13,742 nucleotides of DNA, taken from NCBI GenBank assembly GCA_964346375.1, contig CAYFUL010000038.1, forward strand, positions 1-13,742, written 5' to 3'. Position numbers and translations under genes: made by a program. This DNA comes from CAYFUL01 sp964346375 (GTDB taxonomy: Bacteria > Bacillota > Clostridia > Tissierellales > Peptoniphilaceae). The notes below the pieces were generated by a model. That model made no database searches, was not told the DNA's origin, and was given only the letters and a program-made list of their open reading frames with translations. The first letter of the stretch is position 1; each line of letters starts with the position of its first letter. Shown one piece after another: positions 6,762 through 13,742 of this stretch.

Positions 6762-6798
6762 AGTATATTCTTAAATTATTAATAGTAAAGGAGAATCT

Positions 6799-8556
6799 AT
6801 GAAGTTATTTTCAACGGTCAAGGGCCTTGTTTTAAATATAAAATCTTCTTATAAAAGGTTTCCATTGACATCAATCTTTTTAAAAATAGCGGCAATGATT
6901 TTTATATATGAAATAATTAGAGACCATGAAGAGTACATGTACTTGGGACTGTTTTTTATATTTTTAGCCGGAAATTTTTTATTTCTACATCTCTTTAGCG
7001 AAGGATTAAAATATTCTGTAACTGATGAAGAAACACTTACTAGAAATAAAAGAGCTAGGCTCGTTGCCTACTTATTGGATATTCCAATTATCCTTACAAT
7101 GTTTTTAATAATATATAATTCCAGAGAAGTTACACCTAAGGGATTTCATTACACCTATTTTGGAGTAATGCTTGCGCTAATTATAGGTTGTTTTTTTGTG
7201 GCAAAATTGTTCTACCATAAGGATTATACTCCCTATGTTTTTCAAATTTTTTCTTCAATTTCAATTGCCATAATCTACTCCATATTTTTATATGTGGGAG
7301 TATCATCAATATTTTTACTAATAACCTATCTATTTAGCCTTCCATCTCAGTATAAAATCTACCTTATTACATTTGTAATTATGGCACTTGTCTTTGGACC
7401 AGATGTACTACTGTCCTCTTTTCCAAAAGTTGCCAATACCTATGGTGATTATGAATTTACAAAGGTTGCAAAGGTACTACTAGTATATATTATTATGCCT
7501 GTTCTAATTATCTACATGGCTGTAATATACCTATACTTTGGAAAAATTCTCATAGTTAGAGAAATTCCTAAGAATCAAATTACAAACTTGGTACTTTGGT
7601 ATTCTATTGCATCTGTAGGATTTTTATTTGTAATTTCAGAGTTAAAAGGTCAAAAATTTGTAGATAAATTTAGAAAATTCTATCCAATTTTTATGCTACC
7701 TTTACTAGGGTTTATGTTTGTATCCATGGGAATTAGAATTGGTCATTTTGGAATTACAGAGAATAGATACTTTGTAGTAGTACTTGGAATTTGGTCAACT
7801 CTTTCAATGTTCCACTATATTTTCTATAAAAATTCCACCAATATAACCATTCCAATTATGTTATTTTTCATAGTTCTATTTTCAACTATTGGACCTACTT
7901 CTGCCTATAGTTTAAGTAGCTATTCTCAAAGTAGTAAATTAAAAAAAGTTCTTGAGAGAAATAATATGCTTGTAGATAATAAAATTATTCCAAAAGCTGA
8001 TGTACCTAATGAGGACAAAATTGAGATACAAAATCTTGTAAGATATGCCTCAATGGAACATGAGCTAAGTGAATTTCCCTACCTACCTTCAGATTATAAG
8101 CGTGATAATTTTGATAAGGTATTTGGATTTACCTACTACTATGAAAAATCAGATTCTGAAGAAAAATATCTATACTATGATATAAGTCCTGATGAAATAA
8201 TGGATATTGAAGGATATTCAAATATGCTTATGGTTAGTGATAGGCAGGAGGACGTGGGAAGGTACCATTTAAATAAGGCAAATAATGTATTAGAGGTTAG
8301 TCTATATAGTAAGGACGGAAGTTCCTTAGAGAAGTTCTTTACCATAGATTATAAAGAACTATATGCAAAACTAATAAGCCTAAATGTATCAAATCAAAAT
8401 ATTTCATCTGAGGATTTAGTAATGGAGGGAGAAAATTTAGGAATTAGCTACAAGATTATTTTCAATAATATTTCTTTCTACAATTTAGATGAAAAAATGG
8501 AGGGAGATATTTCCTTCTACCTACTAACTAATAGGAGTGGGGTTGAAAGTGAATAG
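6799..8556 (+). CDS. DUF4153 family multi-pass membrane protein
   Basis: A 585-residue membrane protein. About eleven hydrophobic segments are visible, at roughly 25-40, 46-67, 88-107, 117-138, 146-178, 186-206, 225-253, 262-281, 296-315, 323-343 and 350-372. They are followed by a polar, Tyr/Asp/Glu-rich C-terminal domain of about 210 residues with no further membrane span. The segments around YIIMPVLIIYMAVIYLYFGK (230-249) and FGITENRYFVV (317-327) match the DUF4153 pattern. The molecular function of this family is not established, so none is given. The side on which the C-terminal domain lies is uncertain; an odd number of spans with an inside N-terminus would put it outside. The ribosome site AAAGGAG (6787-6793) is 5 nt from the ATG. 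The 3' end overlaps the methyltransferase gene by 14 nt, so the two are cotranscribed. Confidence 0.8.
   Translation: MKLFSTVKGLVLNIKSSYKRFPLTSIFLKIAAMIFIYEIIRDHEEYMYLGLFFIFLAGNFLFLHLFSEGLKYSVTDEETLTRNKRARLVAYLLDIPIILTMFLIIYNSREVTPKGFHYTYFGVMLALIIGCFFVAKLFYHKDYTPYVFQIFSSISIAIIYSIFLYVGVSSIFLLITYLFSLPSQYKIYLITFVIMALVFGPDVLLSSFPKVANTYGDYEFTKVAKVLLVYIIMPVLIIYMAVIYLYFGKILIVREIPKNQITNLVLWYSIASVGFLFVISELKGQKFVDKFRKFYPIFMLPLLGFMFVSMGIRIGHFGITENRYFVVVLGIWSTLSMFHYIFYKNSTNITIPIMLFFIVLFSTIGPTSAYSLSSYSQSSKLKKVLERNNMLVDNKIIPKADVPNEDKIEIQNLVRYASMEHELSEFPYLPSDYKRDNFDKVFGFTYYYEKSDSEEKYLYYDISPDEIMDIEGYSNMLMVSDRQEDVGRYHLNKANNVLEVSLYSKDGSSLEKFFTIDYKELYAKLISLNVSNQNISSEDLVMEGENLGISYKIIFNNISFYNLDEKMEGDISFYLLTNRSGVESE
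8533..8537 (+). promoter_or_regulatory. Ribosome site deciding the TTG start of the methyltransferase
   Basis: AGGAG lies 5 nt before TTG at 8543 and 11 nt before GTG at 8549. It overlaps the GTG at 8537, which is therefore an unlikely start. Confidence 0.6.
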
Positions 8557-9217
8557 ATTGGACTATGTACCGGGAACGGAATATAAAATTATTCAAAATA
8601 GTAGTGAATTTTCATTTAGTATTGATTCATTAATACTATCATACTTTGCGAGGGTAAGGGGAGTTGTAGGAGATTTAGGAAGTGGAACTGGAATACTCGG
8701 TCTAAGAATAGTAGATAGGGTGGATAAGGTAGTAAACTTTGAAATACAAGAGGATATTTTTAATCTTGCAGAGGAGACTATAAAGTTAAATAATCTAGGG
8801 GAGAAGATCACCCAGTACAATGTAGATATTGGCAACTTAGATAGTATTTTCCCCTCAAATTCCTTTGACTCAATTATTATAAATCCTCCCTACTTTAAGG
8901 AGAGTTTAGCATCTAGTAAAGAGACCCATAGAATTTCTAAACATGGAAATAATTTAGAGTCCTTTGTCTACTGGGGGATGTACCTATTAAAAAACAATGG
9001 TACTTTTAATATAATTTTAAGTCAATACAGAATAGATGAACTTCTTCACCTAATGTGGAAGTATAAAATCTATCCAAAGAGGATTGAAATAGTGGAATAC
9101 TCTCCAACTAAAAGAGTTGTATTTGTTGAGGGAAGAAAGGGAGTAAACCCAGGAATTAATAAAATTAATAGATTTTCTTTAGAAGACATAAAAAATAGGG
9201 TATATACAATTAAATAG
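8543..9217 (+). CDS. TrmN6/YabB-like tRNA adenine-N6 methyltransferase
   Basis: A class I SAM-dependent methyltransferase of 225 residues from the TTG at 8543 (protein begins MKVNRLDYVPGTEYKIIQ). The SAM-binding loop DLGSGTG is at 44-50, the acidic motif NFEIQED follows near 66-72, and the N6-adenine catalytic motif NPPY is at 114-117. The N-terminal segment, ending in F-S-F-S-I-D-S-L-I-L, is characteristic of the YabB/YfiC family, which in E. coli methylates A37 of tRNA1(Val). The exact substrate here is inferred from the family and not shown. The usual neighbour in Firmicutes is rsmI, as here, which supports the call. It overlaps the DUF4153 gene by 14 nt and ends inside a terminator stem. 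Confidence 0.88.
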   Translation: MKVNRLDYVPGTEYKIIQNSSEFSFSIDSLILSYFARVRGVVGDLGSGTGILGLRIVDRVDKVVNFEIQEDIFNLAEETIKLNNLGEKITQYNVDIGNLDSIFPSNSFDSIIINPPYFKESLASSKETHRISKHGNNLESFVYWGMYLLKNNGTFNIILSQYRIDELLHLMWKYKIYPKRIEIVEYSPTKRVVFVEGRKGVNPGINKINRFSLEDIKNRVYTIK

Positions 9218-9238
9218 CACTTCCGGTGCTATTTTTTT
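9212..9238 (+). terminator. Intrinsic terminator between methyltransferase and rsmI
   Basis: AAATAGCAC (9212-9220) pairs with GTGCTATTT (9226-9234) around the loop TTCCG, followed by T at 9232-9238. The stem includes the stop codon of the methyltransferase gene and ends 10 nt before the rsmI ATG, so the downstream genes need read-through or a promoter within the methyltransferase gene. Confidence 0.88.
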
Positions 9239-9245
9239 AGAGGTG
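9239..9245 (+). promoter_or_regulatory. Ribosome site deciding the rsmI start
   Basis: AGAGGTG precedes ATG at 9249 at suitable spacing and overlaps the GTG at 9243. This favours the ATG and a protein that begins MIYFCPTPIGNL, as is usual for RsmI. Confidence 0.6.
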
Positions 9246-9248
9246 AGT

Positions 9249-10040
9249 ATGATTTATTTTTGTCCAACTCCCATTGGAAATTTGGGAGATATTACCATAA
9301 GAACTGTAGAGGTATTAAATAATGTAGACCTAATTTATGCAGAGGACACTAGAGTTTCTGGGGTGCTATTAAAATACCTTGGCATATCTAAACCATTAAG
9401 ATCCTTCCATAAACACAATGAGGGATTAAAAATTGAAGAGGTGCTAAATTTTAACGGGGATATTGCAGTAATAACTGATGCAGGTATGCCGGGAATCTCT
9501 GACCCGGGAGCAGAATTAATTTCTGCACTAATTGAAAGGGAAGTGGATTTTACAGTTCTTCCCGGTGCAAATGCTGCCCTAGTTGGGCTAATAGGGTCTG
9601 GACTTTCTACGGAGCACTTTTACTTCTATGGATTTTTAAATTCAAAAAAATCTGCCCGAGATAGAGAGCTTAACAATCTAAGGGAAGTAAAGGAGACCAT
9701 AGTATTTTACGAAGCGCCCCATAGAATAGTATCAACATTGGAGAGTATACTAGAGGTACTTGGAAATAGAAGGGTATCTTTAGGAAGGGAACTTACAAAA
9801 CTTCACGAGGAGTTTATTCGTGGAAGTGTAGAGGAAATTCTACAAAAGGGTTTTACAGAAAAGGGTGAATTTGTACTTGTCCTTGAAGGTGCAGGGGAAG
9901 AAGAGGTAGAAATTGACATAAAGAAGATTCTACAGGAGTACATAGAGGAAGGCTACTCAAAATCTCAAGCTGTAAAGGAGATTTCTAAAAAGTATAATCT
10001 GTCGAAAAACAAGGTCTACAATATTAGTTTGGAGGAATAA
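9249..10040 (+). CDS. rsmI: 16S rRNA (cytidine-1402-2'-O)-methyltransferase
   Basis: RsmI adds the 2'-O-methyl group to C1402 in the decoding centre of 16S rRNA, using SAM. From the ATG at 9249 it has 263 residues, slightly short of the usual 270-290. The family motifs are all visible: PTPIGNLGDIT (6-16), EDTRVSG (32-38), DAGMPGISDPG (77-87), LPGANA (104-109), FYEAPHRI and LGRELTKLHEEF. A short C-terminal helical segment (EGYSKSQAVKEISKKYNLSK) looks like the small helix-turn-helix tail found on many RsmI proteins. The gene starts just past a terminator, and its TAA shares an A with the nurA ATG (TAATG), so nurA is translationally coupled to it. Confidence 0.95.
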   Translation: MIYFCPTPIGNLGDITIRTVEVLNNVDLIYAEDTRVSGVLLKYLGISKPLRSFHKHNEGLKIEEVLNFNGDIAVITDAGMPGISDPGAELISALIEREVDFTVLPGANAALVGLIGSGLSTEHFYFYGFLNSKKSARDRELNNLREVKETIVFYEAPHRIVSTLESILEVLGNRRVSLGRELTKLHEEFIRGSVEEILQKGFTEKGEFVLVLEGAGEEEVEIDIKKILQEYIEEGYSKSQAVKEISKKYNLSKNKVYNISLEE

Positions 10041-10951
10041 TGGAACTAGGAAGTATTTCAAAGAATATTGAAATTGTAAACGACACACTTAAAGCTAAAT
10101 ATGGGGAATACTTTAATTTAAGCCAAGGTGATTTTCTAGGGCGAATTAGTTCCATTGGAGAGTTGTATACCCTTGAAAAATATTCTGATGAGAAGATTAA
10201 GAACTTAGGTCTAATTGTTGGAGTTGATGGAAGCGTTAACAGGGTAGGAGGAATGTATCCACACTACATTGAAATTTACCAGTCTCTTGCAAAGCCAACT
10301 TCTGGAGATGGAATTTTCTTAAACGAGGTTTATACTCCAATACTAGACGATGAGGAGGAGGACAAAAGCAATGTGCGTCTTGCCTCAATTGAAATAGACG
10401 TAGCAATTGAAGCTGTAAAGAAATTAGACATTAGTATTCTAATGATGGACGGCGGGCTTCTTCGTTACAAGATTATGGACCTAAGAAATTGGGAGGATTT
10501 AGTTAATATTTGCGAGAAAAGGGGAGTAATTCTCTGTGGAATTATTAAGGATATAAAATCCAAGGTGTTTTCCAATGCACTAGGTGGAGATTTTTACGAT
10601 AGGGAAATTCTATTTGGGAAGCTAAAGACTGGGGAACTATTTTTAATAGACGACCAGTACAACGAAAAGGAACGCTCTGGACTTTCCACAGGCTTTATTA
10701 GAAGTTCAAAATTTCCGGGAGCAATAGGAATGGATATACTTTCAAACCAAAGGGCATATGCAGTAGAGGTTGCAAATCTTGTATATACATTAACGCCTAT
10801 AAATTCAAGGGGAGTTCCACTATGGCTTGATATTGTAGATAGAGAGGTAAAGGTTACGGATACAATAATGGAAGGTCTGCTAAAGGACTTTTTAGATAGG
10901 GATATATACGAGAGATTTTTCGTATCTGAAAGAGATAAGAGGGTGCTATGA
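10040..10951 (+). CDS. nurA: NurA-family DNA nuclease
   Basis: A 303-residue protein with the NurA layout: GVDGS (Asp63), an R/E helix (Arg113, Glu118), MMDGGLL (Asp137), GIIKD (Lys170, Asp171), LIDD (204-205), and a C-terminal NQRAYAVEVANL (236-247) followed by a D-I-V-D-R-E-V segment (264-270). Asp63, Glu118 and Asp137 match the spacing of the metal-binding acids of archaeal NurA, an RNase-H-fold 5'-3' nuclease. The late conserved His of archaeal forms appears to be Asp267 here. NurA works in a complex with the HerA translocase in DNA end resection, and the next gene is a HerA. The ribosome site GGAGG (10031-10035) is 4 nt from the ATG, the start shares one base with the rsmI stop, and the stop overlaps herA by ATGA. 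The family call is good; the biological role (repair or defence) is open. Confidence 0.82.
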   Translation: MELGSISKNIEIVNDTLKAKYGEYFNLSQGDFLGRISSIGELYTLEKYSDEKIKNLGLIVGVDGSVNRVGGMYPHYIEIYQSLAKPTSGDGIFLNEVYTPILDDEEEDKSNVRLASIEIDVAIEAVKKLDISILMMDGGLLRYKIMDLRNWEDLVNICEKRGVILCGIIKDIKSKVFSNALGGDFYDREILFGKLKTGELFLIDDQYNEKERSGLSTGFIRSSKFPGAIGMDILSNQRAYAVEVANLVYTLTPINSRGVPLWLDIVDREVKVTDTIMEGLLKDFLDRDIYERFFVSERDKRVL

Positions 10952-12771
10952 GAGTTTTAGGAGTAACTACAGGTCAAGAGGTATTTGTAGGGTCAAGGGA
11001 AAAGAATTTTAGAATAAATGAACTGCTAATTATTGAGGATAAAAATCAGCAAAATCTCATTGGCGAAGTTGTAGATGCGCAGACGTACAATAGGTATATT
11101 CCCCTAAATATGGAGGGGGATTTTATAGACGATGGTGTACTTAAATCCCTTGCTTCTATGGGTTACGATGTAGACTCAGAAATAGTCTATGTTGGAAAAT
11201 TACGACTTCATACAGAGGCAAAGTATCCCGTATTAGCAGGAAGTAGGGTAAGGGAACCGGAGTTTGAGGAGATTAAAAAATTACTCCTTCCAGTTCAGCC
11301 TAAGGACGGTCTTATTCTTGGAGTAACTAAGAATACAGATAATTTATATTCCCATGCCCCAAGTGAGTATAGAGATATACTAAGTCTTTATTTAAACGAT
11401 GAAGTAGTTAAGCAGGAGGACCTTCCCTATGTATTTAATTACAGGGGAATGAACGAATACCCCCATATTGGAGTATTTGGTGGGTCTGGTTCTGGAAAGA
11501 GTTTTGGACTAAGGGTACTACTTGAAGAGATTATGAAGAAGAGTATTCCATCTATTGTACTGGATCCTCACTATGAGATGGATTTTTCAAACAGTTTAGA
11601 CGGAGAGGATTTTACAGACTCATTTAAAATCTTGGAAATTGGAAAGGATATAGGAGTAAAATTTGAAAGCCTAAATTCCTACGAGCTTACCAATTTACTA
11701 GATGCAGTTTCTACACTAACGGACTCTATGAGAAATGTAGTAGATACTATTTTTTCCTATGGGCAGGGTTTTGAACTATTTAGAAGTAGGTTAGACTACC
11801 TTATTCAAGCCCAAGAATATGGAAGTAGTGAATCAATTAGAAATGCAATGAATTACCAAGACCCAGGGGATAGAAATGACCTGTCGGAGATATTAGAGGT
11901 CTATGAAAAATATGGAAAGAACTGTGCGCCACAATCTGTTAGAGGGGTGTTTTGGCGATTAAATCGCCTAGAAAAGGAAGGTGTCTTTGGTAGAGATATA
12001 AATTCCATAGTAGATAATTTAGAAAATGGAAAGCTAACTGTACTAAGGGGATCTACTAGAATGATACAGGTATTCTCTGCGTATATTCTAAATAAACTCT
12101 ACTACAGGAGAAGGGATTATAGAGATGCAGTATACAGGGGAGAGGTAGGAGATTATTTTCCACCCTTTATAATAATTACAGATGAGTCTCATAACTTTGC
12201 CCCAAAGGGATACGATACCCCTTCAAAATCCATACTAAAGGAAATAAGTCCGGAGGGGAGAAAGTACGGGGTGTTTCTAGTACTTGCAACCCAAAGGCCA
12301 ACACTACTAGATGAAACTATAACTGCCCAATTAAATACAAAGTTAATTTTTAGAACAGTAAGGGCATCAGATATAGATACTATAAAAGAGGAGACAGATA
12401 TTACTAGTGAGGAGGCAAAAAGACTGCCATACCTAGTAACGGGAGATGTATTTATTTCGTCAGCACAGATGGGTAAAACATCCTACGTTAGAATTAGAGC
12501 AGCCCATACTACTAGTCCACACAAATTAAACCCATTTGACGAATTGGTAAATAAATCCACAGAGGATGCAAATTCTCTACTGGAGAAGTTAAAGGACAGT
12601 TTTCCAATTAAACCAGAGATAGATGGAATGCATATAGCAAAGTATTTAGAAAGTGAACATGGCATAAAACTTTCAGTTGAACAACTGAAAATGAGGTTAG
12701 AGAAGTTATATCAAGAGGGTTATATTGATAGAAAGGAGAATTTATTCGGAGTGGTCTATGGTGAAAAATAA
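10948..12771 (+). CDS. herA: HerA-family hexameric DNA translocase/helicase ATPase
   Basis: A 607-residue ATPase of the HerA/FtsK superfamily. Residues 1-110 form a beta-rich N-terminal region consistent with a HAS-barrel. The RecA-like core follows, with Walker A GGSGSGKS (178-185), the strand IVLDPHYEM just after, Walker B FIIITDESHNFAP (407-419; Asp412, Glu413), a likely arginine finger in SPEGRKYG (Arg438) and the sensor stretch LATQRP (446-451). Residues 550-600 form a small winged-helix-like tail. HerA hexamers thread DNA to the NurA dimer. The ATGA overlap with nurA indicates coupled synthesis of the two partners. All ATPase residues are intact. The 3' end overlaps the regulator gene by 14 nt. 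The gene order is nurA then herA. No SIR2, DUF4297 or methylase partner is seen, so it is not one of the known HerA-effector fusions or pairs. Confidence 0.9.
   Translation: MRVLGVTTGQEVFVGSREKNFRINELLIIEDKNQQNLIGEVVDAQTYNRYIPLNMEGDFIDDGVLKSLASMGYDVDSEIVYVGKLRLHTEAKYPVLAGSRVREPEFEEIKKLLLPVQPKDGLILGVTKNTDNLYSHAPSEYRDILSLYLNDEVVKQEDLPYVFNYRGMNEYPHIGVFGGSGSGKSFGLRVLLEEIMKKSIPSIVLDPHYEMDFSNSLDGEDFTDSFKILEIGKDIGVKFESLNSYELTNLLDAVSTLTDSMRNVVDTIFSYGQGFELFRSRLDYLIQAQEYGSSESIRNAMNYQDPGDRNDLSEILEVYEKYGKNCAPQSVRGVFWRLNRLEKEGVFGRDINSIVDNLENGKLTVLRGSTRMIQVFSAYILNKLYYRRRDYRDAVYRGEVGDYFPPFIIITDESHNFAPKGYDTPSKSILKEISPEGRKYGVFLVLATQRPTLLDETITAQLNTKLIFRTVRASDIDTIKEETDITSEEAKRLPYLVTGDVFISSAQMGKTSYVRIRAAHTTSPHKLNPFDELVNKSTEDANSLLEKLKDSFPIKPEIDGMHIAKYLESEHGIKLSVEQLKMRLEKLYQEGYIDRKENLFGVVYGEK
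12748..12751 (+). promoter_or_regulatory. Ribosome site deciding the start of the YheO-like gene
   Basis: GGAG lies 6 nt before ATG at 12758. The ATT start possible at 12725 is a poor start codon deep in herA, and ATG at 12786 has no ribosome site. Confidence 0.55.
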
Positions 12772-13405
12772 CAGTTATAATCAAATGGACTCAAGGCTAA
12801 AAAAGTACATACCCATTGCACAATTTATTTATGAATCATCAAATAGGAGGTATCAGGTCCAAATAAGAGATGTGAAAGATGAAAGTAGTACATTAGTTTA
12901 TGTACTAAATGGAGCTTTAACGGGAGAACTTGTAACGGACGAAGTAAAGGGATATAAATTTTTAAACTTGCTAAGGGGAAGTGAAGAGAATTTTCGCGTA
13001 AACTACACTACCATTGAATCAGAGAAGGTTATTAGAAATTCCACTTATTTTATAAAAGATGAGGAAGTAATAGGGCTTTTAATTGTAAAGGAAGATATTA
13101 CAAAATTATTAGATATTCGTTCAACTATAGAGACGGATTTACTCTATGGAGCAGTTTCAGAAATTGGAACCTATGACGAATCTGTAGATAAAATTGTAGA
13201 GTCTATTATAGATTCAATAGCATTAAATAGAAATAGAAGAATACCACTATATAGAATTGAGATGGAGGACAATCCAATAAGACAACTCCATCGTCTAAAG
13301 GTATTTAACTACAAGGGAGCAATACAGCGAGCAGCAGACCTACTTGGAATTTCCACCCAGTCAATTTATAGATATATTCAAGAATTGGATAAGGAGGAAA
13401 AATGA
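12758..13405 (+). CDS. YheO-like PAS / helix-turn-helix regulator
   Basis: From the ATG at 12758 this is a 215-residue protein with a YheO-type PAS domain (about 31-119), recognisable by YQVQIRDVKD, LVYVLNGALTGE and STYFIKDEEVIGLLIVKEDI, and a C-terminal helix-turn-helix (about 186-210: KGAIQRAADLLGISTQSIYR), like the HTH usually paired with that PAS domain. It is expected to be a cytoplasmic DNA-binding regulator that senses an unknown ligand or redox cue. The PAS domain is divergent: the usual G-x-x-x-C-I-N stretch reads GLLIVKED. It overlaps herA by 14 nt and the lipoprotein gene by ATGA, so it is made with them and may control this operon or the lipoprotein function. Confidence 0.75.
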   Translation: MVKNNSYNQMDSRLKKYIPIAQFIYESSNRRYQVQIRDVKDESSTLVYVLNGALTGELVTDEVKGYKFLNLLRGSEENFRVNYTTIESEKVIRNSTYFIKDEEVIGLLIVKEDITKLLDIRSTIETDLLYGAVSEIGTYDESVDKIVESIIDSIALNRNRRIPLYRIEMEDNPIRQLHRLKVFNYKGAIQRAADLLGISTQSIYRYIQELDKEEK

Positions 13406-13742
13406 AAAGGAAGTACTTAGTAATTTTACTAGGAATATTTTTATTAGTGTCATGTAATTCTGGAAAAAATACGGAGGCTACATCACCTAAAGACACTCGC
13501 TTGTCTGACAGTTTACTTTCTTTCGATAAATTTAGCCAATACTATTCAATGGATGTAACTTCTTTTGAAAGAGTAGTTGGAGATATAGTTAATGAGAAGG
13601 AAGTTTCATATATACTTGGTCAGGTGGATCAAATATTAATCTTTAATCCAATTTATTTAGATATACCTACTGATGGACAAATTAGTATAGATAAAACAAT
13701 ACTGTCTAATGAATTAGAAGCAGGAATTTCTGATTTTATTAA
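13402..13742 (+). CDS. Lipoprotein of unknown function, 3' end outside window
   Basis: 113 codons are visible. The protein begins MKRKYLVILLGIFLLVSCNS, a lipoprotein signal peptide with lipobox LVSC (15-18) and Cys18 as the lipidation site, so it is exported and anchored at the outer face of the membrane. The part after the Cys is polar (GKNTEATSPKDTR), then shows mixed segments such as KFSQYYSMDVTSFERVV. I recognise no domain in the visible part. A very good ribosome site AAGGAGG (13391-13397) is 4 nt from the ATG, which overlaps the stop of the regulator gene. The frame is open to the last base of the window. Confidence 0.8.
   Translation, partial: MKRKYLVILLGIFLLVSCNSGKNTEATSPKDTRLSDSLLSFDKFSQYYSMDVTSFERVVGDIVNEKEVSYILGQVDQILIFNPIYLDIPTDGQISIDKTILSNELEAGISDFI

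Noticed and set aside
6748..6776. Promoter TTGTAA-17-TTAAAT for the DUF4153 gene
   Set aside because: The -35 lies inside the probable truA terminator and both boxes match poorly; a promoter is likely somewhere in 6734-6785, but I cannot place it.
8593..8835. Minus-strand open frame opposite the methyltransferase
   Set aside because: It overlaps the SAM-binding region of a clear methyltransferase and has no features of its own.
9183..9210. Promoter AAGACA-16-TACAAT just before rsmI
   Set aside because: The match is fair, but its transcription start would fall inside the terminator stem and the -35 lacks the TT; not strong enough to annotate.
12483..12665. Minus-strand open frame at the end of herA
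   Set aside because: It is short, without a ribosome site, and opposite the conserved C-terminal part of HerA.

Overview
The window is AT-rich, gene-dense DNA with nearly all genes on the + strand, many stop/start overlaps and purine-rich Shine-Dalgarno sites. The gene content (an ecfA1-ecfA2-ecfT-truA block, an SLH/NlpC-P60 surface protein, a DUF4153 membrane protein, a YheO-type regulator, a NurA/HerA pair) points to a low-GC Gram-positive anaerobe of the Clostridia/Tissierellia kind. That assignment is inference from gene content and style, not from a marker gene. A run of 10 N at 6136-6145 shows that this is a draft assembly.

Layout. (1) 1-610: the 3' part of pyrE (orotate phosphoribosyltransferase) and its intrinsic terminator. 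(2) 631-2356: a secreted cell-wall protein with SLH domains, wall-binding-like repeats and an NlpC/P60-like C-terminus, broken by an apparent one-base deletion near 995. (3) 2357-2738: a gene-free stretch holding a relatively GC-rich structured block with a long hairpin, one copy of a 24-25 nt repeat, and a good promoter that sits almost on the start codon of the next gene. (4) 2739-6706: an alpha/beta hydrolase, then the energy-coupling module of an ECF vitamin transporter (EcfA1, EcfA2, EcfT) and TruA, tightly packed and ending in a probable terminator. (5) 6799-9238: a DUF4153 multi-pass membrane protein overlapping a TrmN6/YabB-like methyltransferase, closed by a clear terminator. (6) 9249-13742: rsmI, nurA, herA, a YheO-like PAS/HTH regulator and a lipoprotein that runs off the window, all joined by overlaps of 1 to 14 nt.

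How the genes work together. EcfA1/A2/T form the ATP-driven core that powers separate substrate-binding S proteins, none of which is in the window. YabB-like protein and RsmI modify RNA. NurA (nuclease) and HerA (hexameric ATPase/translocase) are expected to form one DNA-end-processing machine. Their translational coupling to each other, to rsmI upstream and to a sensor-type regulator and lipoprotein downstream makes this the most interesting part of the window: either a housekeeping recombination-repair module or a HerA-type defence unit in a core-gene setting.
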